A DNA stretch of 64,000 nucleotides from Neolewinella xylanilytica (lineage in GTDB: Bacteria > Bacteroidota > Bacteroidia > Chitinophagales > Saprospiraceae). Location of the stretch: the NCBI RefSeq assembly GCF_002934605.1, contig NZ_PTJC01000006.1, positions 1,364,001 through 1,428,000 on the forward strand, in the 5' to 3' direction. Under the pieces are notes generated by a model. It ran no database searches and had not been told where the DNA came from. It saw only the letters and a list, made by a program, of their open reading frames with translations. Below, piece by piece: positions 36,597 through 47,200 of this stretch. How positions within the stretch are numbered: the first letter of the stretch is position 1; every line of letters begins with the position of its first letter. Both the position numbers and the translations under genes were made by a program.

Positions 36597-38153
36597 ATGA
36601 TTACATCTTTTCGACTTATCGTTGCATTGGCAGTTTTCCTTGCGCCGCTGCTGCTATCCGCTCAGACTGCCCGTCTTTCCATCTCCCTTCCGGATTCCTC
36701 CCACCGGATCAGCCGCCATATTTACGGCCACTTCGCGGAGCATCTCGGGCGCTGCATTTACGGTGGCTTTTACGTCGGCGAGGGCAACGATACCATTCCC
36801 AACACCGACGGCGTACGGAACGACATCATCGATGCCCTCCAGGAGTTACAAATCCCTAACCTACGCTGGCCCGGGGGCTGCTTTGCCGATACCTACCAGT
36901 GGAAAGACGGCATCGGCCCTAAGGACGAGCGGCCGGAGATAGTGAACCGTTGGTGGGGTGGGGTAACGGAAGACAACTCCTTCGGGACCCACGATTTTCT
37001 CAATCTGTGTGAGCGCTTGGGTGCCGAACCCTACCTGGCGGCTAACGTCGGCAGCGGTACGGTGGCCGACCTCACGGACTGGGTGCAATACGTCAACTAC
37101 CAGGTGAAAAGCCCTATGTCGGATCTGCGGATCGAAAACGGCCGCGCCGAACCCTGGAACGTCAAATACTGGGGGGTAGGCAACGAGATGTGGGGCTGCG
37201 GGGGAAACATGATCCCGGAATACTACGCTAACCTGTACCGTCAGTACGCCACTTTCATGACCGACTGGACAAACAGCGACCGGCTGTACCGCATTGCCAG
37301 CGGGGCTAACGTAGCCGACTACCACTGGACGGAAGTAATGATGCGGGATATCCCCCACAACTTGCTCGAAGGGGTGGCCCTGCATTCCTACTCCTTCGTG
37401 GAGTGGAACGATAAGGGGTCGGCCTCCGACTTCGACGAAGCCCAGTATTTCTCCACCATGCAGACCGCTCTGCGCATGGAGGAACTGGTGGAGAAGCACA
37501 GCGCCATTATGGACAAATACGACCCGGCCAGGCGGGTGGGACTGATCGTGGACGAGTGGGGAGGCTGGTACCAGGTAGAGCCCGGTACCAACCCCGGCTT
37601 TCTCTACCAGCAGAACACGATGCGGGACGCCATGATCGCAGCTACCACCCTGAACATCTTCAACAACCATTCCGAGCGGGTACGAATGGCCAACCTGGCC
37701 CAGACCGTGAACGTACTGCAGGCCGTCATTTTGACGAACGGGAAGGACATGATCCTCACCCCGACGTACTGGATCATGCACTTGTACAAGGCCCACCAGG
37801 ACGCGGACTACCTGCCGATCGAACTGGATAACCTGACTTACGGGTTCGCGGACGAGGAACTGCCCGCCATCAGCGCATCCGCTTCGCGGGACTCCACGGG
37901 GACCGTGCATGTCACCCTGGCCAACATCGCGCTGTCGGAAACCCATACCGTTTCGCTGGCCATCGACGGGGTCGACCTATCCCGCGCTACCGGTACCATC
38001 CTCACCTCGGACCGCGTACAGGACCATAACACCTTTGATCATCCCGAGCGGATCGTACCCGCCGCCTTCACCGGTATGGAAGATGGGGACGGTGGCCTTC
38101 AACTAACCATCCCCCCCTTCTCGGCCGTGGTCATCGAAATACCCGGATCGTAG
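36597..38153 (+). CDS. Exported GH51 alpha-L-arabinofuranosidase
   Basis: A 518-residue retaining arabinofuranosidase with signal peptide (LIVALAVFLAPLLLSAQ). The GH51 catalytic barrel shows HIYGHFAEHLGRCIYGG, NLRWPGGCFADTYQWKDGIGP, acid/base Glu197 in GNEMWG and nucleophile Glu320 in DEWGGWY, then the small C-terminal beta domain. It releases terminal arabinofuranose from arabinan, arabinoxylan or their oligosaccharides in the periplasm. It is the first of four glycosidase genes downstream of susCD. A second GH51 (40770) is distinct in sequence, so the two may differ in linkage or chain-length preference. Confidence 0.93.
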   Translation: MITSFRLIVALAVFLAPLLLSAQTARLSISLPDSSHRISRHIYGHFAEHLGRCIYGGFYVGEGNDTIPNTDGVRNDIIDALQELQIPNLRWPGGCFADTYQWKDGIGPKDERPEIVNRWWGGVTEDNSFGTHDFLNLCERLGAEPYLAANVGSGTVADLTDWVQYVNYQVKSPMSDLRIENGRAEPWNVKYWGVGNEMWGCGGNMIPEYYANLYRQYATFMTDWTNSDRLYRIASGANVADYHWTEVMMRDIPHNLLEGVALHSYSFVEWNDKGSASDFDEAQYFSTMQTALRMEELVEKHSAIMDKYDPARRVGLIVDEWGGWYQVEPGTNPGFLYQQNTMRDAMIAATTLNIFNNHSERVRMANLAQTVNVLQAVILTNGKDMILTPTYWIMHLYKAHQDADYLPIELDNLTYGFADEELPAISASASRDSTGTVHVTLANIALSETHTVSLAIDGVDLSRATGTILTSDRVQDHNTFDHPERIVPAAFTGMEDGDGGLQLTIPPFSAVVIEIPGS

Positions 38154-38195
38154 TACCGCTTTCCTCCTACAGACACCTTCTAAACCGAATCCGTC

Positions 38196-39704
38196 ATGCC
38201 CATCCCCCCGATGTATCGTCTTCCTTTCCTTCTGATTTTTGGCTTGGTGCTGGTCCTCGGTGAGGCCTGCTCTCCGGACGAGGTGATGACCGGGGATGAC
38301 GATGGACCGGATATACCGGTGGATACGACGGATGCCGACAGCGGGGAGATCGATTTTTCCCTCCTCGGGGATACCTACTACAACATCTCCGCGGTCGAAA
38401 ATGCCCCGCGCTGGGGGGTGCATAACGTACACGATCCGTCGGTATTCAAGGACGGAGATTATTACTATTCCTACAATACCGACGTGGCTTTCGGTACCGA
38501 GGTACGTCCCGGCCTGCAGATCCGGCGATCGAAGAACCTGGTAACCTGGCAATTCCTAGGATGGGTTTTCGAAGGGTTGCCGCAGCAGGGGGCCAACTTC
38601 ATCCGACAGCACGGCGGCCTACCCAACCAATCCTTATGGGCGCCTTACGCCATGAAGGTCGGGGATAGCTATCGCCTGTACTACTCTCTGGCCTCCAACG
38701 TAGGTCGCCTGAGTGCCATGGGCTTGGCTACGGCTGACGATCCCCGCGGTCCGTGGACGGAGCGGGGGTTGGTAGTTACCTCGACCGCCGACAATTACCG
38801 GCAAACCAACGCCATCGATCCCAGTGTCGTGGTAGCGGAAGATGGAAGCCACTGGTTTTATTACGGTTCGGCCTGGGACGGCATTTACGTACTCGAACTG
38901 GATCCGGCTACCGGCCTTCCGAAGACGAGCGGTGATAAGGGGGTTCGCGTTGCACAGCGGGGATTTACCGGGGGTACGGTGAATGGCAACATTGAAGGGC
39001 CCGAGGTGATGTACCATTCGGAGCTGGATGCCTACTACCTTTTCATCGCTTACGATTGGCTGGAAACGAAGTACAACGTGCGGGTAGGGCGGTCAGGTAG
39101 TCCGACCGGCCCCTTTTTGGACTACTTCGGCAACGACGTAAATACCGAGTCGGACAATGCCCCAATGATTCTGGCACCCTACCGCTTCGCCGGCCATTCC
39201 GGATACCAGGGCGTCAGCCACCCGGCGGTCTTCCATGACGGCACGGATTGGTACATGGCGCACCAGGCGCGTCCCGGGGAGAACAAATTCTTTATGAACC
39301 TGCACGTACGGCGGATCTACTGGACGGAAGCCGGCTGGCCCATCGTGTCACCGGAACGCTACGCCGGGGTTGTTCAGGATAGCATCGGGGTAGGGGAGCT
39401 GCCGGGCGATTGGGAAATTATCGACTTCGACTATTCGGTCGTACCCGGATACGCCGAGCAACAAACGGATCCGGATTTCCAGGAATCCAACCGCGTCACT
39501 TTTTCCGAGGACGGTACTTTCGGAGCCGACTCCGGTAATACCTGGAGCTACACGGCTCCCTGGTTAGTGCTAACTTATGCTGACGGCCGTATCCACAGGT
39601 TGCGGGTTGCCCGGGGCAGAGACTGGGAGAATGAAGTTCCCAACACCTTAATCCTTACCGGTCTAAATGCGAAAGGCTACGCGGTCTGGGGTAAAAAACG
39701 TTGA
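38196..39704 (+). CDS. GH43-family arabinanase/arabinosidase, predicted lipoprotein
   Basis: A 502-residue protein with a lipoprotein signal (LIFGLVLVLGEAC) and a GH43 five-bladed propeller: catalytic base Asp in NVHDPSVFKDG, transition-state Asp in AIDPSVVV, general acid Glu in NIEGPEVMY. The extra 100 C-terminal residues (ESNRVTFSEDGTFGADSGNTW...) form a beta-rich domain of the type that follows the propeller in arabinan-active GH43 enzymes. Probable activity is on 1,5-linked arabinan at the cell surface. The start could be 38211 (MYRLPFLL). Its stop lies two bases before the next GH43 gene, so they are coupled. Confidence 0.88.
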   Translation: MPIPPMYRLPFLLIFGLVLVLGEACSPDEVMTGDDDGPDIPVDTTDADSGEIDFSLLGDTYYNISAVENAPRWGVHNVHDPSVFKDGDYYYSYNTDVAFGTEVRPGLQIRRSKNLVTWQFLGWVFEGLPQQGANFIRQHGGLPNQSLWAPYAMKVGDSYRLYYSLASNVGRLSAMGLATADDPRGPWTERGLVVTSTADNYRQTNAIDPSVVVAEDGSHWFYYGSAWDGIYVLELDPATGLPKTSGDKGVRVAQRGFTGGTVNGNIEGPEVMYHSELDAYYLFIAYDWLETKYNVRVGRSGSPTGPFLDYFGNDVNTESDNAPMILAPYRFAGHSGYQGVSHPAVFHDGTDWYMAHQARPGENKFFMNLHVRRIYWTEAGWPIVSPERYAGVVQDSIGVGELPGDWEIIDFDYSVVPGYAEQQTDPDFQESNRVTFSEDGTFGADSGNTWSYTAPWLVLTYADGRIHRLRVARGRDWENEVPNTLILTGLNAKGYAVWGKKR

Positions 39705-39706
39705 TC

Positions 39707-40726
39707 ATGATTAACAAAGGTTTATTGCTGGCCGGATGGCTCATTTGCTGGATGGGCATGGCTCCCGCGCTCGGCGCCCAAACGGAAGACTACCGGCCGC
39801 TGGATAGCATCATCGCCCACGATCCGGTGATGATGGAGGAGGACGGAACGTACTACCTTTTTATTACCGGCCGCGGTGTTGGGGTTAAGTCATCCCGCGA
39901 TCTCAAGAACTGGAAAAACGAGGCGCCGGTATTTTCGGATTCCCTTGCGTGGACGCGAGGAGTCGTGCCCGACTTTCGTCATCACTTCTGGGCGCCGGAC
40001 ATTGCTTTTCACGACGGTACCTACTACCTCTACTATTCGGTCTCCTCGTTCGCTAAGAATACCTCCGCGATCGGAGTGGCGACCACCCCGGTGCTCGATC
40101 CCGCCGATCCGCGGCACGCGTGGACCGACCATGGCATTGTGGTACAATCCGTTCCCAACCGGGACCTATGGAACGCCATCGATCCGAACCTGATTTTTGA
40201 CGAGGCGGGGGTTGCCTGGCTGGCTTTCGGTTCCTTTTGGGAGGGGCTGAAAATGGTCAGGCTGAGCGATGATCTGCTCTCCGTGGCCGAGCCCCAGGAG
40301 TGGCATACGCTGGCCCGTGTCGAGCGAAGCTTCGACCTGGCCGATGCCAACCCGGGCGACGGCGCCATCGAGGCACCGTTCCTCTTCAAACGGGGCGACT
40401 ATTATTACCTGTTTGCTTCTTACGATTACTGCTGCCGCGGAGAAAATAGCACCTACAAAGTACGGGTTGGCCGCTCCGAAACCCTGGCCGGTCCCTATTT
40501 GGATCGGGACGGCAAGTCCATGTTCGAGGGCGGCGGCAGCCTCGTGGTCGAAGGAAACGCCAACTGGGCCGGGGCGGGTCACAACAGCATCTATACGGTA
40601 GACGGGACCGATTACCTGTTCTATCACGCCTACGACCTGAATGACGGCGGAAAACCGAAGCTGCGCATCAGCGAAGTAAGCTGGCGGGACGGATGGCCGG
40701 TGGCCGATCCCGAAGCACTTAATTAA
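39707..40726 (+). CDS. Exported GH43-family endo-arabinanase-like enzyme
   Basis: A 339-residue single-domain GH43 protein with signal peptide (GLLLAGWLICWMGMAPALGAQ). Catalytic residues are Asp in IIAHDPVMM, Asp in NAIDPNLIF and Glu in GAIEAPFLF; FWAPDIAFHDGTYYLYYSVS and GHNSIYTVDG are typical of arabinan endo-1,5-alpha-L-arabinosidases. The start at 39707 (MINKGLL) is preferred over a TTG two codons earlier. Its ATG lies two bases after the previous stop. It would cut the arabinan backbone into oligosaccharides for the GH51 enzymes. Confidence 0.9.
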   Translation: MINKGLLLAGWLICWMGMAPALGAQTEDYRPLDSIIAHDPVMMEEDGTYYLFITGRGVGVKSSRDLKNWKNEAPVFSDSLAWTRGVVPDFRHHFWAPDIAFHDGTYYLYYSVSSFAKNTSAIGVATTPVLDPADPRHAWTDHGIVVQSVPNRDLWNAIDPNLIFDEAGVAWLAFGSFWEGLKMVRLSDDLLSVAEPQEWHTLARVERSFDLADANPGDGAIEAPFLFKRGDYYYLFASYDYCCRGENSTYKVRVGRSETLAGPYLDRDGKSMFEGGGSLVVEGNANWAGAGHNSIYTVDGTDYLFYHAYDLNDGGKPKLRISEVSWRDGWPVADPEALN

Positions 40727-40769
40727 CCTACCAACAGACAATCATTTTCAAGTGAATCAAAGAACAGTA

Positions 40770-42356
40770 ATGACTCGTTGCCTTACGCTAGTGGCTCTCC
40801 TAATTGCGGCCGGGGGCCTGACCGCCCAAAATGCCCGCATCAAGATCGACGTGGACCGAACCGTTGGAAACGTACACGAACACCTCTACGGCAACTTCGT
40901 GGAGCACCTGGGGCGCTGCGTGTACGGCGGCATCTACGATCCGGGCAATCCGCTGTCGGATGAGAACGGCTTTCGCACGGACGTAATGGAGGCGGTGGTG
41001 GACCTCAATCCCACCATCGTGCGCTATCCGGGTGGCAATTTCGTGTCCAATTACCACTGGAAGGACGGGGTAGGGCCGGTAGACGACCGCCCGGACCGGA
41101 TGGAATTGGCCTGGAACCGATTGGAGTCCAATCACTTCGGCACGAACGAGTTCATGGACTACGTAAAGGAGATCGGTACCGAGCCTTACTTCTCGGTCAA
41201 CATGGGTACGGGAACCATCGAGGAAGCCCAGCAGTGGGTGGAGTACACCAACGTGAAGGAGGGGCCGTACTACGCCGAGCTGCGCAAACAACACGGCTAC
41301 CCGGAACCCCACAACATCAAATACTGGAGCCTCGGTAACGAAATGGACGGTTTTTGGCAGATGGGGCACCTCAACGCCGAGGATTACGCGAAAAAGGCCC
41401 GGGAAGCGGCCAAGCTCATGCAGCTGACCGATCCCTCCATCAAACTTATCGCCGCCGGCGCGTCCAACTTCCGGCCGGACGCCAACCCGATGGAGTGGAA
41501 CCGGGTGGTGCTGGAGGAACTAAAGGACGTAGTGGACTACCTGGCCCTGCACATGTACGTCGGCAACCCGAACGATAACTACTACAACTTCATGGCTACC
41601 CCGCTGGTACTGGAGCAGCGGACGCATCTGGTGAAGGGCCTCATCGACGAGATGATGAGCCGGGCCGATCGCGGCGAGCGGGACCCCATTTACATCGCCT
41701 GGGACGAGTACAACATCTGGTACCGTTGGCGGTCGGAGGAAACCATGACCGGTACGCGCGCCCTTGAGGAGAAGTATAACCTGGAAGACGCCCTGGTAAT
41801 CAGTGGCTTTCTGAACGCGTTGGTCCGCAACGCCGACGTGGTGAAGATGGCCAACATGGCCCAGCTGGTGAACGTGATCGCGCCGATCTTCGCCGAGGAG
41901 GACGGGATCTTCCGGCAGACGATTTACTACCCCCTACAGCTTTTCGCCCAAAATATGCACGGCGGAGAGAGCCTGGACGTGTACGTCGATTCGGACACCT
42001 ACGATACGGAGCGTTTCTTCCTTGGACTGGGAGAGTCACAAGCGCAGCTCCAGGACGTTCCCTACCTGGACGTATCGGCGATGTACAAAGAAAACGGAGA
42101 GGTGTATATCGCGGTAGTCAACCGCCACCTGGAGGATGCCCTGGCTACCGATCTGATCTGCCAGACGGGCAACTTCACCGGGGAGTTTGAAGTCTACGAG
42201 GTAAATGGACCGGACATCAAGGCCGGCAACGATTTCTCCGGCGAACAGGTGCGTACGGTGAAAAAGGAGAATCTGGCAGTTGGTGACGGTGAGCGCGTAA
42301 CTTATTCCTTTCCCGCCCATTCCTTCACCCTGCTAAAGGGGAAGGTGAGCAAATAA
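40770..42356 (+). CDS. Exported GH51 alpha-L-arabinofuranosidase, second copy
   Basis: A 528-residue GH51 enzyme with signal peptide (CLTLVALLIAAGGLTAQ). Landmarks are HLYGNFVEHLGRCVYGGIYD, IVRYPGGNFVSNYHWKDGVGP, acid/base Glu191 in GNEMDG, nucleophile Glu313 in WDEYNIWY, and MANMAQLVNVIAPIF before the C-terminal beta domain. This one resembles the common bacterial AbfA type more than the first GH51. It ends the four-enzyme run and is followed by a strong terminator. The start is the ATG at 40770; an upstream GTG at 40752 adds six residues before the signal peptide. Confidence 0.93.
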   Translation: MTRCLTLVALLIAAGGLTAQNARIKIDVDRTVGNVHEHLYGNFVEHLGRCVYGGIYDPGNPLSDENGFRTDVMEAVVDLNPTIVRYPGGNFVSNYHWKDGVGPVDDRPDRMELAWNRLESNHFGTNEFMDYVKEIGTEPYFSVNMGTGTIEEAQQWVEYTNVKEGPYYAELRKQHGYPEPHNIKYWSLGNEMDGFWQMGHLNAEDYAKKAREAAKLMQLTDPSIKLIAAGASNFRPDANPMEWNRVVLEELKDVVDYLALHMYVGNPNDNYYNFMATPLVLEQRTHLVKGLIDEMMSRADRGERDPIYIAWDEYNIWYRWRSEETMTGTRALEEKYNLEDALVISGFLNALVRNADVVKMANMAQLVNVIAPIFAEEDGIFRQTIYYPLQLFAQNMHGGESLDVYVDSDTYDTERFFLGLGESQAQLQDVPYLDVSAMYKENGEVYIAVVNRHLEDALATDLICQTGNFTGEFEVYEVNGPDIKAGNDFSGEQVRTVKKENLAVGDGERVTYSFPAHSFTLLKGKVSK

Positions 42357-42381
42357 TCCACCTACGATCCTGGTTCATGTT

Positions 42382-42421
42382 AGCGCCGGCAGTCCCTATG
42401 GAGGCCGGCGCTGGCTTTTTA
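42382..42421 (+). terminator. Rho-independent terminator ending the polysaccharide utilisation operon
   Basis: AGCGCCGGC (42382-42390) pairs perfectly with GCCGGCGCT (42404-42412), followed by GGCTTTTTAT. Confidence 0.85.
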
Positions 42422-42526
42422 TAAGGGTAACCGAGGCGTTAAAGCTGCCCGCTTTCCCGGTGGGACGGCGTTATGGCCGATAACTGGCTTTTGCGCGAAC
42501 GCAGGAGCAAGGAATTTCCCGTCTTA

Positions 42527-42546
42527 ACTAGATGAAATCTAAATAA
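42527..42546. promoter_or_regulatory. Inverted repeat upstream of actA, shared with the cox operon
   Basis: TAGAT-GAA-ATCTA within ACTAGATGAAATCTAAATAA matches 15 of 20 bases of a repeat upstream of coxB (52727-52746). Its centre lies about 67 bases upstream of the predicted transcription start, a usual place for an activator site. Confidence 0.5.
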
Positions 42547-42566
42547 TGGACCGTGTTCCGTACAAG

Positions 42567-42598
42567 TTTGTTAAAGAAATGTCACCAAAGTATCTTTG
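42567..42598 (+). promoter_or_regulatory. Bacteroidota-type promoter of the actABCDEF operon
   Basis: TTTG (42567-42570), 20 bases, then TATCTTTG (42591-42598): both elements and spacing match the consensus exactly. It is the best promoter in the window. Confidence 0.75.
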
Positions 42599-42660
42599 CC
42601 CGACCAGCGGAAAGCCCGCTTAGAGGTTTTTCCTGCAACCCCCTAAATGTCAATTAGATA

Positions 42661-44190
42661 ATGACATATCTTCTAAAAACCCACCGGTTCCTACCACTTC
42701 TCTTCGGCTTACTTCTGTTAGTCGGACCGGTTTCTGCTCAGAATGAAACAGCGGATGACCCCACCGCCGAATCCGTCATCGAGGGAGACCCGGTCGACTC
42801 GGCAGCCGATTCGGCTACTGAACCGGCTCCCGCCGGAGACGTAGCCGCGGGCGAGGGTGACCCCGCCCTGGGCGCGGCCCTGTGGAAAGAGAACGTCTGT
42901 GGCTCTTGCCACGCCGCTAACATGGCGTCGGACATGACCGGACCCGCTCTGGGTGGTGTCGAAGCCCGTTGGGCGGGCGAACCACGCGAGCACCTTTACC
43001 GGTGGATTCAAAACTCTCAGCGCCTCATCGGCTCGGGGGAGAGCCAGCGGGCCCTGGCGCTGTGGAGCGAGTGGGCACCGACGGTGATGTCGAATTACAC
43101 AAATCTTAACGGCTCCGACATCGAGCACCTGCTCGCCTACATCGATGGTATTTATACGGGGAGCTACAATCCGGCCGGTCAGACGATCGGCCCCGCGGTA
43201 GCCGAGGAGGCCGATGAGACCGACAATACCTGGTTGTTCATCGTTCTCGGTGGCGTACTGCTGGTTCTTTCGCTTATTCTGGCCCGGGTAACCAGCAATC
43301 TGCAGTATATGGTGGAGGCCGGGGAGGGGGCTGCCCCCGCCCGGCGGACGTTGGCCCAGATCCTCACCAGCAAAGGGATGATCGCCTTCGTCCTGTTCTT
43401 AGTCGTCGTCATTGGCGGCTACACCACCGTCAACCACGCGATCGACCTCGGCCGGCAACAGGATTACCAGCCGGAGCAGCCCATCAAATTCAGCCACGAG
43501 CTCCACGCGGGGATCCAAAAAATCGAGTGTCAGTATTGTCACGACGGTGCCCGCCGGTCGAAGCACTCCGTCATTCCCGCGGTCAATACCTGTATGAATT
43601 GCCACCGGGCCATCAACTACGGTAGCCAGTACGGTACCGCCGAGATATCCAAAATCTTCGCTGCCGTAGGCTGGGACCCGCTCGAAGGAGCCTACATCGA
43701 GAACTACGATCAGATGAGCAACGAGCAGGCGCTGGGCATCTACCGGAAGTGGATCGAAAACCGCAACTACAACGAGGGCGTCGACGTGGACGACCTGGAG
43801 GAATTGATCGACGAGCAGGTGGAAGGTATCTACGGAGCCCTGACCAACGAGTATACCGGCGACAACCGGGTTCCCGGTCCGATCGAATGGACACGGATTC
43901 ACAACCTGCCCGACCACGCCTACTTCAACCACGCGCAGCACGTGACCGTAGGCAAGTTAAAGTGCCAGAACTGCCACGGCCCCGTCGAAGAAATGGAGGT
44001 GGTGTACCAGTACAGCCCGCTGAGTATGGGATGGTGTATCAATTGCCACCGGGAAACCGAGGTGCAGTTCCAGGACAACGAATACTACAACTCCTACGAG
44101 CGCTACCACGAGGAAATCCAGGAGGGAACCCGTAACGCGGTTACCGTAGAAGACGTTGGCGGACTTAACTGCCAGCGTTGCCATTACTAA
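42661..44190 (+). CDS. actA: Alternative complex III subunit ActA, hexaheme cytochrome c with fused N-terminal cytochrome domain
   Basis: A 509-residue protein of the quinol:electron-acceptor oxidoreductase ACIII. It has a signal peptide, a class I cytochrome c domain with CGSCH near residue 80, two membrane helices (LFIVLGGVLLVLSLILARV and MIAFVLFLVVVIGGYTTV), then the periplasmic multiheme part with CQYCH, CMNCH, CQNCH, CINCH and CQRCH. That gives six heme sites in all. ActA passes electrons from the iron-sulfur subunit toward cytochrome c or the oxidase. It is first in the operon, behind an excellent promoter. Confidence 0.94.
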   Translation: MTYLLKTHRFLPLLFGLLLLVGPVSAQNETADDPTAESVIEGDPVDSAADSATEPAPAGDVAAGEGDPALGAALWKENVCGSCHAANMASDMTGPALGGVEARWAGEPREHLYRWIQNSQRLIGSGESQRALALWSEWAPTVMSNYTNLNGSDIEHLLAYIDGIYTGSYNPAGQTIGPAVAEEADETDNTWLFIVLGGVLLVLSLILARVTSNLQYMVEAGEGAAPARRTLAQILTSKGMIAFVLFLVVVIGGYTTVNHAIDLGRQQDYQPEQPIKFSHELHAGIQKIECQYCHDGARRSKHSVIPAVNTCMNCHRAINYGSQYGTAEISKIFAAVGWDPLEGAYIENYDQMSNEQALGIYRKWIENRNYNEGVDVDDLEELIDEQVEGIYGALTNEYTGDNRVPGPIEWTRIHNLPDHAYFNHAQHVTVGKLKCQNCHGPVEEMEVVYQYSPLSMGWCINCHRETEVQFQDNEYYNSYERYHEEIQEGTRNAVTVEDVGGLNCQRCHY

Positions 44191-44264
44191 GAAACCTAAT
44201 CATTTTTCGCCTAGCGCGAAATCCCGGAGTGCGGGAATATTTCCCCACCCCAAAGTATAGTTGA

Positions 44265-47200
44265 ATGAAGAAGCCAATCAACAACGTCTGGATAGGTACC
44301 GACCAAATGGAAAACAGCCCCGAGTACCGGGAAGCTACTTCCGGTGAGGTCGCACAGGATCAGTTCGAAAATCCGCGCCTGGAAGCTACTCGGCGGGACT
44401 TTCTAAAATATTTAGGCTTTGGCATGACTGCGGCCACCATCGCCTCGTGTGATATCCCGGTACGTAAGGCCATTCCATACGTGTCTAAGCCGGACACGAT
44501 CGTTCCGGGTGTCGCGACCTACTTCGCGTCTACATTCGTTCAGGGGGGGGATTACGTCCCCGTCCTCGTCAAAACCCGCGAAGGTCGACCGATCAAGATC
44601 GAAGGCAACAGCATGAGCCCCATTACGGAGGGGGGAACCAGTGCCCGCGCGCAGGCCAGCGTACTTAGTATGTACGATACGAGCCGATTCGACGGTCCAT
44701 TCCGCGTACGGAACGGTCAAATCCAGCGGGCGCGCAATTACGCTGATAACGCAGGCTGGGAGATTTTGGACGGCGAAATCCGGGATCGCCTTCAGGACGC
44801 CCGGCAGATCCGTCTCGTTTCCCACACTATACTAAGCCCTTCGCTGAAGTCCGCGATCCGCGATTTCAAGGCGAGTATGCCGGGTAACACCGTTCTCGTA
44901 CAGTACGATCCGGTTTCGTCAGCCGCCCAACTGGACGCCTACGAAAGTGCGTTCGGCGTACGGGCGATTCCTCACTACCGGTTCGACAACGCTAACGTCA
45001 TCGTCGGCTTCAACTGCGACTTTCTCGGTACGTGGATCTCGCCGGTAGAATACGGTCGGCAGTACGCCATGGGGCGCAAGCCAACTACCGGACGGATGTC
45101 TCGCCACATTCAGGTGGAGAGCCACATGAGCCTGACGGGCTCGAATGCCGACAACCGCATTCTGGTCAAGCCAAGCCAACAGGGCCAGGCAATTCTGGCA
45201 CTGTATAACGCTATCGTTGGCGGTCGGGGAACGGCTAACCTCGACGCGACCACTACCGCCAAGATTCAGGCAGTAGCAACGGAGCTCCGCGCCGCCCGTG
45301 GCGAGGCGCTGGTAGTTTCCGGCAGCAATAACCTTTACGAGCAGCAGCTGGTGATCGCGATCAACCGCGCGCTCAACAGCTACGGCAGCACCATCGAAAC
45401 CGATCGGTGGAGCTACCAACGGCAGGGTAGTGACCAGGATATGGCCCGCTTCGTTACCGAGCTGGAATCCGGCGATATAGACGCGGTGATCGTGCTCGAC
45501 GGAGCGAATCCCGCTTTCGATAACCCCTGGGCAACTCGAATCCGTACGGCCCTACAGCGCAACGACCCGGAATGGGGCGATGATGATGCCTCCACGCCGC
45601 TGGATGCGGACGAAGTGGGAGACCGCAGCGAAGATGCCGACGTGGTGGACGAGAACGACCCCGGCATCGACCCCAACCTCGTCGAAGACCCGATCCGGGC
45701 AAGGTTCCGTAACATACTTACCATTAGTATGACCGGAGTTCCTACGGAGACCAGCCAACTCTGCGAATACATCACTCCCAACCATCACTACCTGGAAAGC
45801 TGGGGTGATGCCGAGGCGGTTCAGGGCGTCTATTCCCTCATCCAGCCCGCGATCGTACCGATCTTTGCCAGTGTCAACCGTTTCGGTACGCGGCAGGAAG
45901 GCGAAAGCCTGCTCATCTGGGCGCAAAGCGACCGCTACGACCCGACCGCGGAGCAGCCCTATATGAATTACGTGATGCGTAATTGGGAGGAGACCGCCTT
46001 CAGCGCTCAAAACCGCTTTTCCTCTTTCCGTTCCTTCTGGGACAGCGCGCTGCACGATGGTATTTTCAACGGACCAACATCCGGCTCTCTGACGGATTTC
46101 AACCTCGGCTATAATGCCAGTGCTCCCGTTCAGCCGCAGGAAGGCGAGGCAACGAATGAAGTAAAACCGGCCGACGCCGTCGTACGCTCCGTTCAGGATT
46201 TCGACGAATCGGATGCCGTAGCCCGGGTTACCGTAGCCGTAGAAGTAGAAAACGAGATCACCTTCTTTGAAACCGTCAACCTAGGCAACGGCGTGTACGC
46301 GGATAACCCCTGGTTGCAGGAATGTCCGGATCCCGTGACCCGAACTGTATGGGGCAACTACCTCACCATCCCGGTAACGTGGACGGGCGGAAACAGCTAC
46401 ACCGCTTACAAAGGACTTAACACCGAAGAGTACAAAGGTCGGGCGGATATCGTAGAACTGGCCATCGGCGATTTAGCAAAAGAGATTACGGTCGTTCGTC
46501 AGTTCGGCCAAATGCCAGGCACCTTCGGCCTCGCGCTTGGCTATGGACGGGAACTCGCCGGCGCCCCCGGCCGGGCCATTGGTCAGAACGTCGGAATCGA
46601 CGTTTACCCCTGGCTTCCACTGGACGATAACGGTTACGTGCAGTACTACTCCACCGAGGCACTGATTTCCGACAAAGTCGACACCGAGGAGGAATTTGCC
46701 AGCGTGCAGTACCATCACACGATGGGACTGACCACGACGAACGAGGGAGGCAAAGTCTACTATAACAACCGCACCGGAGAAACGGAAACCATCGCCGGAG
46801 AACTGGATGCCGACCAACGGCAGTACCTCGAGCCCTACAACGTGGACGAAGCGACCGTCATGGAAATCGGTAAGGGCATGCAGGGCGGACTGACCGACCG
46901 TTCGATCATCTTCCAGGGTAAGTTCTCGGAACTCGGTGAGCTGGAAGAGCACATCGCCGAACGACGTGCCGAAGCTCAGCACCTCAACGAGCAAACCCTT
47001 TACCCTTACGAGGAATACGTAAAAGACATCTACAGCCAGGGTCACTGGTGGGCGATGCACGTGGATCTCAACGCCTGTATCGGTTGTGCTGCCTGTGAAG
47101 TTGCCTGTGTAGCCGAGAACAACGTTCCGGTAGTTGGTAAGTACGAGGTTTCCCGCCACCACGAAATGAAATGGCTGCGCATCGACCGGTATTTCTACGG

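Larger units (their letters stand above)
42422..42660. other. Leader and upstream region of the alternative complex III operon
   Basis: No gene. It contains an inverted repeat at 42529-42541, the operon promoter at 42567-42598, and an untranslated leader of about 60 bases before actA. Confidence 0.6.

Noticed and set aside
36861-37946. 361-codon open frame antisense to the first GH51 gene
   Set aside because: Opposite a clear catalytic domain; low-complexity Val/Gly/His-rich translation without family features.
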